NCBI GenBank assembly: GCA_005503165.1
Contig: SCNT01000019.1
Coordinates: 1 to 64,000 of the forward strand
Source: Sphingomonadaceae bacterium 3R27E2-A
GTDB lineage: Bacteria > Pseudomonadota > Alphaproteobacteria > Sphingomonadales > Sphingomonadaceae
Reading direction: 5' to 3'
Length of the DNA: 64,000 nt
The notes under the pieces were generated by a model, which worked only from the letters and a program-made list of their open reading frames with translations, did no database searches and was not told the origin of the DNA. Shown here one piece after another: positions 39,209 through 48,348 of this stretch. Each line of letters begins with the position of its first letter. Positions within the stretch are counted from its first letter, which is position 1. The position numbers and the translations under genes are program-made.

Positions 39209-40783
39209 CTAGGCCGCCCTTCCCTTCCGCGGGGAGGGCTTCTTCGCCGACGGCCTTTTCTTGGTGGCGGGCTTATTCGCGACCGCCTTCTTCGGCGCCT
39301 TTTGAGGCTTCGCCGCGGGGGCGGGCTCGGCAGCAACCGATTCCGCCACCGTCTCCTCGGGCTGGCCGAGCGTGCGCAGGAACATGTTCCTTACGTCGCG
39401 GACATGGCGGTTGATCGTCCGCGGGCTCCAGCCCGAGGTATCGACCGGCGGCAGCACGGTGACGCGCACCGTCGCGGGGCGCATCACGAACTCGTTCTTG
39501 GGCGCGACGTCGGTGGCGTTGTGGATCACGATCGGGACGATCGGCACCCCCGCCTGCATCGCCAGGTGGAACGCGCCCTTCTTGAAGGGTTCGAGCTTCG
39601 GCGTCAGGCTTCGCGTACCTTCGGGGGCGATGCAGATCGACTTGCCTTCCTGCTGGATCGCATCGACGAGCGGCTCCATCGCCTTGATCGCGCTCTTGCC
39701 GTCGGCGCGGTCGACGAAGACGGTGCCGCCCCATTCCATCAGCTTGCCGAGGATGGGGATGTCCTTGATCTCCTTCTTGCCCACGCCGCCCATGTCGCGG
39801 CGGATGAGCTTGGCGAGGATCATCACATCGGCCTTGCTCTGGTGGTTGAAGATGAAGACGCAGGGGCGCGAGGGCCAGAGATGCTTCTCGTCCTCGACCT
39901 CGAGTTCGACCCCGGTGATCGCGGTCGCGAAATCGCCGAACAGCCCGATCGAGAAATTCGCCGCCTCGCGCTGCGAACGCGTCAGCGCCCAGATCGGCAG
40001 GCCGGCGGCGAAAGCGCCGACGAGCGAGCCGGTGGCGTAGATCGTCCGCGTATAGTCCACCCATGACGGCGTGCCGCGGCTCGCGAAGCGCTGGACCGGC
40101 CAGCCCCGCTCGTCGGCGATGCCCTTGAGCTTCAGATTCGGGTTGAGCGGGCGCGGCTTGCCGACGCGTTCGAGCAATTCGATATCGTCGTCGCTGTCCG
40201 AATAGAAAAAGCTCTGGTCGAGATCGAGACCGTATTCGGCGGCCAGTTCCTCGGCGGCGAACACCTTGCCCTCGCCGAAGCAAAGGGGCCGGATGATTTC
40301 GCCCGTGAACACGCCGTCCTCGATCTCATAGGCCGAGCATTTGATGTCGGTGATGCCAAGGTCGCGCGCGGTGGGTTCGATCTGGTAGATCGTCGCCGAC
40401 GAGATGATCGCGACGCGGTGGCCCTTCGCCTGGTGCGCCTCGATGATCGCGCGCGTCTCGGGATAGATCTTTCGCGCGATATGCTTCTTGTAGAGCTCCT
40501 CGCCGAACGCGACGAAACTCTCTTCCTCGACGCCCTTCATGAATTTGGCGGCGGCGGACATCAGGCCCGAGAAGCCGAGCTGGCCGAGGCTGTGCTGCGC
40601 GACGACCTGCGCGGTTTCGGCGATTTCCTCGACCGACATCTCGCGGCGCTGGAATTTCTCGCGCAGCATCGCGGTCGCCGAATAGCCTGAGATGATCGTG
40701 CCGTCGAAGTCGAAGAGCGCGGCGATGTGCGATCCGGGTTCGGACGCGAGGACTTCTTCCAGATGCGGCTGCGGTCGTGGCAC
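39209..40783 (-). CDS. HAD-PlsC fusion: HAD phosphatase plus 1-acyl-G3P acyltransferase
   Basis: A 524-residue two-domain protein. Residues 20-250 form a HAD-IB phosphatase: ALFDFDGTIISGYSA (Asp25 nucleophile, Asp27), SSATIYQI (motif II) and SDSDDDIELL (motif III). Residues 290-480 are a PlsC-type acyltransferase with NHQSKADVM (NHxxxxD), GAHL-like and EGTRSLTPK (glycerophosphate-binding). A Lys-Ala-Pro tail follows (KKAVANKPATKKRPSAKKPS), like that of the WS/DGAT. It starts with GTG at 40783 after GGAGACCGCT. The phosphatase half may convert lysophosphatidic or phosphatidic acid to diacylglycerol, but this is inference. Confidence 0.9.
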   Translation of the reverse strand: MPRPQPHLEEVLASEPGSHIAALFDFDGTIISGYSATAMLREKFQRREMSVEEIAETAQVVAQHSLGQLGFSGLMSAAAKFMKGVEEESFVAFGEELYKKHIARKIYPETRAIIEAHQAKGHRVAIISSATIYQIEPTARDLGITDIKCSAYEIEDGVFTGEIIRPLCFGEGKVFAAEELAAEYGLDLDQSFFYSDSDDDIELLERVGKPRPLNPNLKLKGIADERGWPVQRFASRGTPSWVDYTRTIYATGSLVGAFAAGLPIWALTRSQREAANFSIGLFGDFATAITGVELEVEDEKHLWPSRPCVFIFNHQSKADVMILAKLIRRDMGGVGKKEIKDIPILGKLMEWGGTVFVDRADGKSAIKAMEPLVDAIQQEGKSICIAPEGTRSLTPKLEPFKKGAFHLAMQAGVPIVPIVIHNATDVAPKNEFVMRPATVRVTVLPPVDTSGWSPRTINRHVRDVRNMFLRTLGQPEETVAESVAAEPAPAAKPQKAPKKAVANKPATKKRPSAKKPSPRKGRAA

Positions 40784-40850
40784 AGCGGTCTCCCCACCGG
40801 CGGCTATATTGCCGCTTATCCCTGCACGATGGCAGGTAAGATGGGGTTAA

Positions 40851-41471
40851 TCAATGGCGGGAAAGCGTCGCCGCCTCGCGCGCCAAAGCCTCGATCCGGG
40901 CCCGGTCGAGCGGGCCGGCTGGCACCACCCAGCTGCCGCCGACGCAGCGCACCGCATCGAGCGCGAGCCACTCTGGCGCGGTCGCCAGCGTGATGCCGCC
41001 GGTGGGGCAGAAGCGCGCCTGGCCGAAGGGGCCCGCGAGCGCCTTCAAGGCCGGGATGCCGCCGCTGGTCGCCGCGGGGAAGAATTTGAAGCGGTCGAGC
41101 CCGAGGTCCACGCCGCGCATGATGTCGCCGGCGTTGGCGGTTCCGGGCAGGAAGGGGATACCGCTGGCAACCGCGGCCTTGCCGAGATTCTCGGTCAGGC
41201 CGGGCGAGACGATGAATTCGGCGCCGGCGTGGATCGCGGCGGTCAGCATCGCGGGGTTGAGCACCGTCCCGGCGCCGACAACCGCGCCCTTGACGGCCTT
41301 CATCGCGGTGAGCGCGTCGAGCGCGGCGGGGGTGCGCAGCGTGACTTCGAGCACGGGCAGGCCGCCCGCGACGAGCGCCTCGGCCATCGGCACCGCATCC
41401 TCGACCCGATCGATCACGATCACCGGGATGACGGGGGCGAGCGCCATGATATGGTCGATGGACTGGGTCAA
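40851..41471 (-). CDS. eda: 2-dehydro-3-deoxy-phosphogluconate aldolase
   Basis: KDPG aldolase (206 residues) splits KDPG into pyruvate and glyceraldehyde 3-phosphate. Markers are [12 protein letters not shown] (catalytic Glu), [24 protein letters not shown], and [23 protein letters not shown] (Schiff-base Lys within FKFFPA). I choose the TTG start at 41471, which overlaps the edd stop as TTGA and has GGAG 8 bases upstream within edd; ATG 41447 is the alternative. It is the third gene of zwf-edd-eda. Confidence 0.93.
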   Translation of the reverse strand: MTQSIDHIMALAPVIPVIVIDRVEDAVPMAEALVAGGLPVLEVTLRTPAALDALTAMKAVKGAVVGAGTVLNPAMLTAAIHAGAEFIVSPGLTENLGKAAVASGIPFLPGTANAGDIMRGVDLGLDRFKFFPAATSGGIPALKALAGPFGQARFCPTGGITLATAPEWLALDAVRCVGGSWVVPAGPLDRARIEALAREAATLSRH

Positions 41472-43390
41472 ACTATGGCCTCCATGGCAGCGAGGATCGC
41501 CGACCCGCCCTTTTCGGCTTCGTCGGCGTGAAAGCGGAACAGGGCGAAGAGTTCGCGGCCGACGCCCAGCGCGGGCGGCGGAGCAACGGCGGGGCTGCGC
41601 GCGGCCCAGATCGCGGGATCGACCAGCGCGAGCACTTCGCCCTTGCGCGCGCAGACGCGAACGATGTCGCCATCGACGAGGAAGGCGAGCGGTCCGCTCA
41701 CCCCGTCGGGGCCGGGCAGCGCTTCGGGCGAGAGGTGGATCACCGCGGGTACCTTGCCGCTCGCGCCCGACATGCGGCCGTCGGTGAGCAAGGCGACCCG
41801 GAAACCCTTGTCCTGCAGCACGCCCAATGCCGGGGTGAGCTTGTGCAATTCGGGCATGCCGTTGGCGCGCGGGCCCTGGAAACGGACGACGACGACGACG
41901 TCGCGGTCGAGTTCGCCCGCCTTGAACGCGGCGAGCACCTGGTTCTGGTCGTCGAAGATGCGGCACGGCGCCTCGATCGTCCAGCGGTCTTCGGCGACCG
42001 CGCTGGTCTTGATGATCGCACGCCCGAGATTGCCCGCGAGCAGGCGCATGCCGCCGTCGGGCGAGAAAGGCGCCGCGACGGGACGCAGCATCGTGTCGTC
42101 CCGCGAGAACTCTGGGGCGGGGCGCCATGCGAGAGGGCTGTTCCCCGCCGAAAGCCGGGGCCCATCTTCCAACGGCGCAACTGGGCCCCGGCTTTCGCCG
42201 GGGAGCACTTCTTCTTCAGCATCACTAAGGACCGGCTCGCTGCCATAATCGGCCATCGTCCCGCCGACGGTGAGCACATCGCCGTGGAGCAATCCCGCGC
42301 CGAGCAGTTCGCGCACGACATAGCCAATACCACCTGCGGCGTGGAAATTGTTCACGTCGCCCGCGCCGTTCGGATAGACGCGCGCGAGCAACGGCACCGC
42401 GTGGCTGAGTTCGTCGAAATCCTGCCAGTCGATGATGATACCAGCCGCGCGCGCGATCGCGGGCAGGTGGATCGCATGGTTGGTCGAGCCGCCCGTCGCG
42501 AGCAGGCCGATCGCGGCGTTGACGATCGCCTTCTCGTCGACGCAACGTGCCAGCGGGCGATAGTCGTCGCCGTCCCAGCCGATCTTCGCAATCCGGTGCG
42601 TCGCGGCGCGCGTCAGTTCCTGGCGCAGCCTGGTGCCGGGGTTGGTGAAGGCGCTGCCGGGGATATGGAGCCCCATCAGCTCCATCATCATCTGGTTCGA
42701 GTTCGCGGTGCCGTAAAAGGTGCAGGTCCCCGCCCCATGATAGGAGGCCGCTTCGGCCTCGAGCAGTTCGTCGCGGCTCGCCTTGCCCTCGGCATAGAGC
42801 TGGCGGACGCGCTGCTTCTCCTTGTTCGCGAGGCCCGAGGGCATCGGGCCGGCGGGGATCAATATCTGCGGCAGATGGCCGAAGCGCAGCGCGCCGATCA
42901 GGAGGCCGGGAACGATCTTGTCGCAGATGCCGAGGAGCAGCGCACCCTCGAACATCGCATGGCTGAGCGCGATCACCGTGCCCTGCGCGATATTGTCGCG
43001 GCTGAACAGCGACAGGTCCATGCCCGCCTGCCCCTGCGTCACCCCGTCGCACATCGCCGGCACGCCGCCCGCGACCTGTGCGGTGACGCCGACCTCGCGC
43101 GCGAAGAGTTTGATCTGCTCGGGATAGCGTCCGTACGGCTGATGCGCCGAGAGCATGTCGTTGTAGCTGGTGACAATGCCGATGTTCATCGCCGCGCCGG
43201 TGCGGATGACGGGCTTGTCGTCGCCCGCCGCGGCGAAGCCGTGCGCAAGGTTGCCGCACGACAGGTTACCGCGGTTGGTGCCGGCCTCGCGCTGGCGGTC
43301 CATGAGGTCGAGATAGGCGGCGCGGCCCTTCCTGCTGCGCTCGACGATCCGTTCGGTGACCTTTGCGATGGCGGGGTGGAGATCAATCAT
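41468..43390 (-). CDS. edd: Phosphogluconate dehydratase (carries an in-frame repeat)
   Basis: Edd (640 residues) dehydrates 6-phosphogluconate to KDPG with a [4Fe-4S] cluster; the family norm is about 600-608 residues. [73 protein letters not shown] and TDGRMSG motifs are present. About residues 395-417 ([20 protein letters not shown] and neighbours) encode a dispersed palindromic repeat that is absent from the family, making the protein longer. The domain around it is otherwise intact, so it may still work. It overlaps zwf by 8 bases. Confidence 0.9.
   Translation of the reverse strand: MIDLHPAIAKVTERIVERSRKGRAAYLDLMDRQREAGTNRGNLSCGNLAHGFAAAGDDKPVIRTGAAMNIGIVTSYNDMLSAHQPYGRYPEQIKLFAREVGVTAQVAGGVPAMCDGVTQGQAGMDLSLFSRDNIAQGTVIALSHAMFEGALLLGICDKIVPGLLIGALRFGHLPQILIPAGPMPSGLANKEKQRVRQLYAEGKASRDELLEAEAASYHGAGTCTFYGTANSNQMMMELMGLHIPGSAFTNPGTRLRQELTRAATHRIAKIGWDGDDYRPLARCVDEKAIVNAAIGLLATGGSTNHAIHLPAIARAAGIIIDWQDFDELSHAVPLLARVYPNGAGDVNNFHAAGGIGYVVRELLGAGLLHGDVLTVGGTMADYGSEPVLSDAEEEVLPGESRGPVAPLEDGPRLSAGNSPLAWRPAPEFSRDDTMLRPVAAPFSPDGGMRLLAGNLGRAIIKTSAVAEDRWTIEAPCRIFDDQNQVLAAFKAGELDRDVVVVVRFQGPRANGMPELHKLTPALGVLQDKGFRVALLTDGRMSGASGKVPAVIHLSPEALPGPDGVSGPLAFLVDGDIVRVCARKGEVLALVDPAIWAARSPAVAPPPALGVGRELFALFRFHADEAEKGGSAILAAMEAIV
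42141..42204. repeat. Family D repeat inserted in frame inside edd
   Basis: TTCCCCGCCGAAAGCCGGGG and the complementary CCCCGGCTTTCGCCGGGGA flank a 20-base loop, the same arms as at 23976. Read in the edd frame the element encodes PGESRGP followed by a short linker, adding about 22 residues with no frameshift. Confidence 0.85.
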
Positions 43391-44846
43391 GCCAGCTCGC
43401 CCCGTCGCGTTCGATCAGCGCGATCGACGAACTCGGACCCCAGCTGCCCGCGGTATAGCTTTGCGGCGCCATGTCGACCGCGGCCCAGGCGTCGCGGATC
43501 GAATCGATCCATTGCCATTGCGCCTCGACCTCGTCGCGGCGCACGAACAAAGTCTGGTCGCCCTCGATGAAGTCGAGCAGCAGCCGTTCATAGGCGATCC
43601 GCCGCCGCTCGCCGGCGAAACTGTGCGAGAGCGAGACGTCCATCGTCACCTCTTTCAGCTTCACGCCGTCGCGGTCGAGGCCGGGCTGTTTGGCCATGAC
43701 CTTGACGCGGATATTTTCTTCGGGCTGGAGGTTAATGATCATGCTGTTGGCGTCGAGCTTCGGCGCGCCGACGCGCGCGAATATATTGTGCGGCACCGGC
43801 TTGAACTGGATCAGCACCTCCGACTTGCGCTGCGGCATGCGCTTGCCGGTGCGCAGATAGAAGGGGACGCCCTTCCAGCGCCAGTTATCGATAAAGGCCT
43901 TGATCGCGACGAAGGTCTCGGTGTTCGACGGCTGGCCGAGTTCGTCGGCATAGCCCTTCACCGCCGCGCCGCCGACCGCGCCGCTGCTGTACTGCCCCTT
44001 GACGCTGTGCGTCTTCACATCCTCGGCCTTCATGCGGCGGAGGCTGCGCAGCAGCTTGACCTTTTCGTCGCGCACCGCGGTCGACGAGACGCTGGCGGGC
44101 GGCTCCATGGCGATGATCGCGAGCAGCTGGAGCATATGGTTCTGCACCATGTCCTTCAGCGCGCCGACGCCGTCGTAATAGGAGACGCGGCCTTCGAGCC
44201 CGACCGTCTCGGCCACCGTGATCTGGACATGGTCGATCGCCTGCGCGTTCCACAAGGGCTCGAAGAGCATGTTGGCGAAGCGCAAGGCCAGCAGGTTCTG
44301 GACGGTTTCCTTGCCGAGATAATGGTCGATGCGGAAAACATGGTCTTCGGCAAAGGCGTCGCCGACCTGTTCGTTGACCTCCAGCGAAGAGGCGAGGTCG
44401 TGGCCGATCGGCTTTTCCATCGCGATGCGGCATTCGGTGCAGGCGATGCCCGCGCCCTTCAGCCCCTGCGCGATCGGGCCGAACATCGACGGCGGCGTCG
44501 AGAGATAGGCGCCGATGGGGCGGCCGAGCCGGTCGCCGAGCTGCGCGGCGAGGTCGTCGTAACCGGTGCCCGCGCCGGCATCGACCGGGCAATAATCGAC
44601 CCGGTCGAGGAAGGCCATGATGGCGCTATCGTCGAGGCGGTCGGCGGAGAGATGGTCGGTCAGCGCCGTCCGCACCAGCTTGTGTACGCCATCGCGGTCC
44701 ATCTTCGAGCGGCCCGAAGCGACGATCGTCAGTTCGGGCGCGAGCAGCCCGTCGAGGTGGAGGTTGTAGAGCGAGGGGAAGAGCATGCGCTGGGCAAGGT
44801 CGCCCGTCGCCCCGAACAGGATCAATGTCTCGACTTTGACGCTCAC
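43383..44846 (-). CDS. zwf: Glucose-6-phosphate 1-dehydrogenase
   Basis: Zwf (487 residues, the usual length) oxidises glucose 6-phosphate, feeding 6-phosphogluconate (via gluconolactonase) to Edd. The start at GTG 44846 follows AAGGGGACGATC and gives [26 protein letters not shown] (coenzyme fold). The DHYLGKE active-site motif is present ([17 protein letters not shown], about residues 170-187), as is EKPIGHD. The reading frame is open upstream to 45188 but that part is a shadow. It leads the zwf-edd-eda operon and is divergent from a secreted hydrolase gene. Confidence 0.95.
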   Translation of the reverse strand: MSVKVETLILFGATGDLAQRMLFPSLYNLHLDGLLAPELTIVASGRSKMDRDGVHKLVRTALTDHLSADRLDDSAIMAFLDRVDYCPVDAGAGTGYDDLAAQLGDRLGRPIGAYLSTPPSMFGPIAQGLKGAGIACTECRIAMEKPIGHDLASSLEVNEQVGDAFAEDHVFRIDHYLGKETVQNLLALRFANMLFEPLWNAQAIDHVQITVAETVGLEGRVSYYDGVGALKDMVQNHMLQLLAIIAMEPPASVSSTAVRDEKVKLLRSLRRMKAEDVKTHSVKGQYSSGAVGGAAVKGYADELGQPSNTETFVAIKAFIDNWRWKGVPFYLRTGKRMPQRKSEVLIQFKPVPHNIFARVGAPKLDANSMIINLQPEENIRVKVMAKQPGLDRDGVKLKEVTMDVSLSHSFAGERRRIAYERLLLDFIEGDQTLFVRRDEVEAQWQWIDSIRDAWAAVDMAPQSYTAGSWGPSSSIALIERDGASWHD

Positions 44847-44948
44847 GATCGTCCCCTTGGATATCCGAGGGAGGAAATGGCGGACGGGCGGCCCGATTGC
44901 AACGCGCATACGTAAACGCGGGGCGCGCGACGCCCGCGACGCAAAATC

Positions 44949-44965
44949 ATTACCTGGCGGGTAAT
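44949..44965. promoter_or_regulatory. Inverted repeat in the zwf/hydrolase gap
   Basis: ATTACC-TGGCG-GGTAAT is a perfect 6-bp dyad in the 178-base gap between zwf and the Tat-exported hydrolase gene. It is well placed to be an operator, but the regulator is unknown. Confidence 0.35.
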
Positions 44966-45024
44966 CGTCAGCCCGCAGGCAAGATCCTAGTCCGCCATCG
45001 ACACCGCAGAGGAGGAACCGGATC

Positions 45025-45936
45025 ATGCACAGACGCGAAACCTTCAAGCTGATCGCCGGCGCGGGCGCGCTCGGGCTGGCGATGGGCGCAACAAGCGGCG
45101 TCGGCGCCGCCGCTCCAAAGACGAAGGCCGACCATGTGACCGCGGCCGACGGCACGCGCCTGTTCGTGCGCGACTGGGGTAGCGGCAAGCCCGTGCTGTT
45201 CCTCGCCGGCTGGACACTGCCCTCGGATTTCTGGGGCTATCAGATGGCGGCGGTCGCCGAGGCCCGGATGCGCGCGGTCGCTTACGACCGGCGCGGGCAT
45301 GGGCGCTCGTCCGATCCGGGGCGCAATTACGATCATGACACGCTCGCCGACGACCTGGCGCGGGTGATCGCCGCGCTGGAACTCGAGGATGTGACGCTCG
45401 TCGCGCATTCGATGGGCGGGACCGAGGTTGCGCGCTATTTCGCGCGGCACGGCGGGCGCGGCGTCGCGAAGGTCGTGCTCGTCGGGACGATCACGCCTTT
45501 CCTGATGAGAAGCGCCGACAACCCGCACGGCATCGACCCCGCGATGCTCGCCGCGCTGCGCGCACCGCTCGGCGTTGATTTCCCCGGCTGGATCGATGCC
45601 AATGCCAGGCCCTTCTTCGTTCCCGAGACATCGGCGGCGATGATCGAATGGGGCAAGGGGCTGATGCTCCAGACCTCGCTGCACGCCGCGATGGCGATGG
45701 CGCGAGCCAATGCCGAGACCGATTTCCGCGCCGATATGCGGCGGATCGGCGTGCCGACCTTGCTGGTGCACGGCGACAAGGACGCCTCGGCGCCGCTGCC
45801 GCTGACCGCGCAGGCGAGCGCGGCGCTGATCCCGCACGCCCGGCTCGAGATTTTCGAGGGCGCGCCGCACGGCCTGCCGCTGACGCATGTCGCGCGGCTC
45901 AACCGCACGCTGCTGGACTTCGCCGCGAAGGGCTGA
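45025..45936 (+). CDS. Tat-exported alpha/beta hydrolase
   Basis: A 303-residue protein. The N-terminus MHRRETFKLIAGAGALGLAMG fits a Tat signal (RRETF, twin Arg). The hydrolase domain has DWGSGKPVLFLAGWTLPSDF, YDRRGHGRSSDPGRNYDHDTLADDL, VAHSMGGTEVARYF (nucleophilic Ser), VHGDKDASAPL (Asp) and EGAPHGLPLTH (His). It resembles non-heme chloroperoxidases and arylesterases. GGAGGAACCGGATC precedes ATG. glpD follows 14 bases after its stop, so they are likely co-transcribed. Confidence 0.88.
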   Translation: MHRRETFKLIAGAGALGLAMGATSGVGAAAPKTKADHVTAADGTRLFVRDWGSGKPVLFLAGWTLPSDFWGYQMAAVAEARMRAVAYDRRGHGRSSDPGRNYDHDTLADDLARVIAALELEDVTLVAHSMGGTEVARYFARHGGRGVAKVVLVGTITPFLMRSADNPHGIDPAMLAALRAPLGVDFPGWIDANARPFFVPETSAAMIEWGKGLMLQTSLHAAMAMARANAETDFRADMRRIGVPTLLVHGDKDASAPLPLTAQASAALIPHARLEIFEGAPHGLPLTHVARLNRTLLDFAAKG

Positions 45937-45950
45937 CAGGGAATGGCGCG

Positions 45951-47504
45951 ATGAGCGACGCGCCGCCCCCCTATGATGTCATCGTGATCGGCGGCGGCGT
46001 CAACGGCGCCGGGGTCGCGCGCGATGCAGCGGGGCGCGGGGCGCGGGTGCTGCTGATCGAGGCCGGCGACCTCGCGCAGGGCACCTCCTCGGCCTCGACC
46101 AAGCTGATCCACGGCGGGCTGCGCTATCTCGAACATTATGAGTTCGCGCTGGTGCGCGAGGCGCTGAAGGAGCGCGAAATATTGTGGGGCATCGCGCCGC
46201 ATATCATCCGGCCCTTGCGCTTCGTGCTGCCCTATCGCAGCGGGCTGCGGCCGCGCTGGCTGTTGCGGCTGGGGCTTTTTCTCTACGACCATATCGGCGG
46301 GCGCAGGAAATTGCCCGCGACGCGCTCGATCGATCTCAGGCGCCATCCCGCGGGCGCGCCGCTGCAGGCGCAATATGTCCGTGGTTTCGAATATTCGGAC
46401 GGCTGGGTCGACGATGCGCGGCTGGTGATGCTCAACGCGCGCGACGCCGCGGAGCATGGCGCGAAGGTGCGTACGGGCACGCGCGCCGAGCAATTGCGCT
46501 GCGAAAACGGGCTGTGGGTGGTCGAGGCGAACTGCGACAACGGCCATCGCTACCGTTTCACCGGGCGCAGCGTCGTCAACGCCTCCGGGCCGGCGGTCCT
46601 CGACCTGCTGCGCCGCGCCGACGCCGAGCCCGACCACAAGATGCGGCTGGTGCGCGGCTCGCATATCGTCGTGCGCAAGAAGTTCGAACATGAGTTTGCG
46701 TATTTCTTCCAGCTGCCCGACGGGCGCATCTTCTTCGCCATTCCCTATGAGCGCGACTTCACGCTGATCGGCACCACCGACCTCGATCATGACGGGCCGC
46801 TCGGCGAGGTGAAGGCGAGCGACGAAGAGATCGCATATCTCTGCGAAGGCGCGAGCCTCTATTTCCGCGAGCCCGTCGTGCCCGCCGATGTCGTGTGGAC
46901 CTATTCGGGGGTGCGGCCGCTGATCGAGGACGGGTCGGGACGCCCCGAGGCGGCGACGCGCGGCTATCGCATCGACATCGACCGCGACGAGGGCGCGCCG
47001 TTGCTCACCATCTATGGCGGCAAGATCACCAGCTACCGCCACGTCGCCGAGGCCGCGGTCGATGCGCTGGCGGGGGAGATCGACGCGCTGGCGGGCAAGC
47101 CCTGGACCGGCAGGAAACCCCTGCCCGGCGGCGATTTCCCGACCGACGGCGCCGCGGCGCTCAAGGCCGACGTCAAGCTCGCTTATCCGTTCCTGCCCGC
47201 AGCCACTGTCGACCGGATCGCCCAGGCCTATGGCACCGAGGCGCGGGCCTGGCTCGGCGAAGCGCAGGGCTGGGGCGACCTCGGCGGCGAAATCGCGCAC
47301 GGGCTGAGCCTCGCCGAACTGCGCTGGATGGTGACGCGCGAATGGGCGCGGACCGCCGACGATGTGCTGTGGCGGCGGAGCAAGCTGGGGCTGCATTTCA
47401 CCCCCTACGAGACGGCGCTCCTTGCCGAACACACCGAGCGGCTGGTCACCGAAGCGCGGCTCGCCGATCCCGAATATTTCGAGGGTCGCCTCGCCCACGT
47501 CTGA
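45951..47504 (+). CDS. glpD: Aerobic glycerol-3-phosphate dehydrogenase
   Basis: GlpD (517 residues) is an FAD enzyme that oxidises glycerol 3-phosphate to dihydroxyacetone phosphate at the inner membrane, passing electrons to quinone. FAD-binding DVIVIGGGVNGAGVARDAAGRGARVLLIEAGDLA opens the protein, then TSSASTKLIHGGLRYLEHYEF. EGAPLLTIYGGKITSYRHVAEAAVD follows near the C-terminus. AGGGAATGGCGCG precedes ATG 45951, and the frame upstream is a shadow. It complements gpsA and plsB in glycerolipid turnover. Confidence 0.95.
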   Translation: MSDAPPPYDVIVIGGGVNGAGVARDAAGRGARVLLIEAGDLAQGTSSASTKLIHGGLRYLEHYEFALVREALKEREILWGIAPHIIRPLRFVLPYRSGLRPRWLLRLGLFLYDHIGGRRKLPATRSIDLRRHPAGAPLQAQYVRGFEYSDGWVDDARLVMLNARDAAEHGAKVRTGTRAEQLRCENGLWVVEANCDNGHRYRFTGRSVVNASGPAVLDLLRRADAEPDHKMRLVRGSHIVVRKKFEHEFAYFFQLPDGRIFFAIPYERDFTLIGTTDLDHDGPLGEVKASDEEIAYLCEGASLYFREPVVPADVVWTYSGVRPLIEDGSGRPEAATRGYRIDIDRDEGAPLLTIYGGKITSYRHVAEAAVDALAGEIDALAGKPWTGRKPLPGGDFPTDGAAALKADVKLAYPFLPAATVDRIAQAYGTEARAWLGEAQGWGDLGGEIAHGLSLAELRWMVTREWARTADDVLWRRSKLGLHFTPYETALLAEHTERLVTEARLADPEYFEGRLAHV

Positions 47505-47508
47505 CGCG

Positions 47509-48249
47509 TCATCCGGCCGCCAAGGCGAGCGCGTCGGCTCCAGCGGGGAAATGCGGCGCGCCCGTTTCGTCGTACACCGCTGCCCACACCGCCTTGGCAA
47601 CATCATTTTCGGTGGTGAACTGCGCGGGCGCGGCCATGGCAGCGAGAATCGGCTCGGCGTGGGCCCCATAGGGTTCGGGGAGCACGTCGCCGAGGCTGAT
47701 CTCGGTATTCGCCGCGAAGGCGGTGGTCGGGCCGTAACCGGGCTCGACGAGCTTCACTGAAATACCGAGCGGCGCGAGTTCGTGTGCGAGGCTGCCGGTA
47801 AATCCCTGGATCGCGCTCTTGCTGCCCGTATAAGCCGCGGCGAAGGGGAAAGGCGCAAGCGTCGCCGACGAGGTGACATTAACGATCGTGCCCGCGCCGC
47901 GCGCGCGCATTCCGGGGATCACCGCCTGCGTCATTGCGATCGTGCCGAGCGTGTTGGTGGCGTAGACTGAGCGGATCTTGGCCATCGGCGAATGTTCGAG
48001 CGAGCCGAAGAGGCCGATGCCGGCATTGTTGACGAGCACGTCGATCGGACCCGCGGCGTCGATCGCCGCGGCGATGCTCGCGTCGTCGGTGACGTCGAGC
48101 GGGAGCAGGCGGAGATTTTCGGAAGGTTGCAAAGGTGCCGCGGCGGGATTGCGCATCGTGGCGACAACCTTCCAACCGCGGGCGTGGAAATGGCGCGCGG
48201 TTTCGAGGCCGTAGCCCGAGGAGCAGCCGGTGATCAGGATCGTCTTCAT
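47509..48249 (-). CDS. SDR family oxidoreductase
   Basis: A 246-residue classical short-chain dehydrogenase: ILITGCSSGYGLETARHFHARGWKVVATMRN (NAD(P) site), NNAGIGLFGSLEHSP, and SAAYTGSKSAIQGFTGSLAHELAPLGISVKLVEPG (catalytic Tyr/Lys). The start at 48249 has AAAGGA upstream at about 10 bases, while an ATG at 48267 lacks one. It is divergent from the AraC-type regulator next door, which probably controls it, a common arrangement for such enzymes. Substrate unknown. Confidence 0.85.
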   Translation of the reverse strand: MKTILITGCSSGYGLETARHFHARGWKVVATMRNPAAAPLQPSENLRLLPLDVTDDASIAAAIDAAGPIDVLVNNAGIGLFGSLEHSPMAKIRSVYATNTLGTIAMTQAVIPGMRARGAGTIVNVTSSATLAPFPFAAAYTGSKSAIQGFTGSLAHELAPLGISVKLVEPGYGPTTAFAANTEISLGDVLPEPYGAHAEPILAAMAAPAQFTTENDVAKAVWAAVYDETGAPHFPAGADALALAAG

Positions 48250-48348
48250 GAGGGTGGTTCCTTTCATCTGGGGACGACAAACCTCTAGATCGAGCGCTCA
48301 GGACTATCTATAAGCTATCATCCATATTTCTTTAGTGATCGTCCCGAT

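Noticed and set aside
41528-43570. 680-residue plus-strand frame
   Set aside because: Antisense shadow of edd; amino-acid composition typical of shadows and no motifs.
45435-47669. 744-residue minus-strand frame
   Set aside because: Shadow of the hydrolase and glpD genes.
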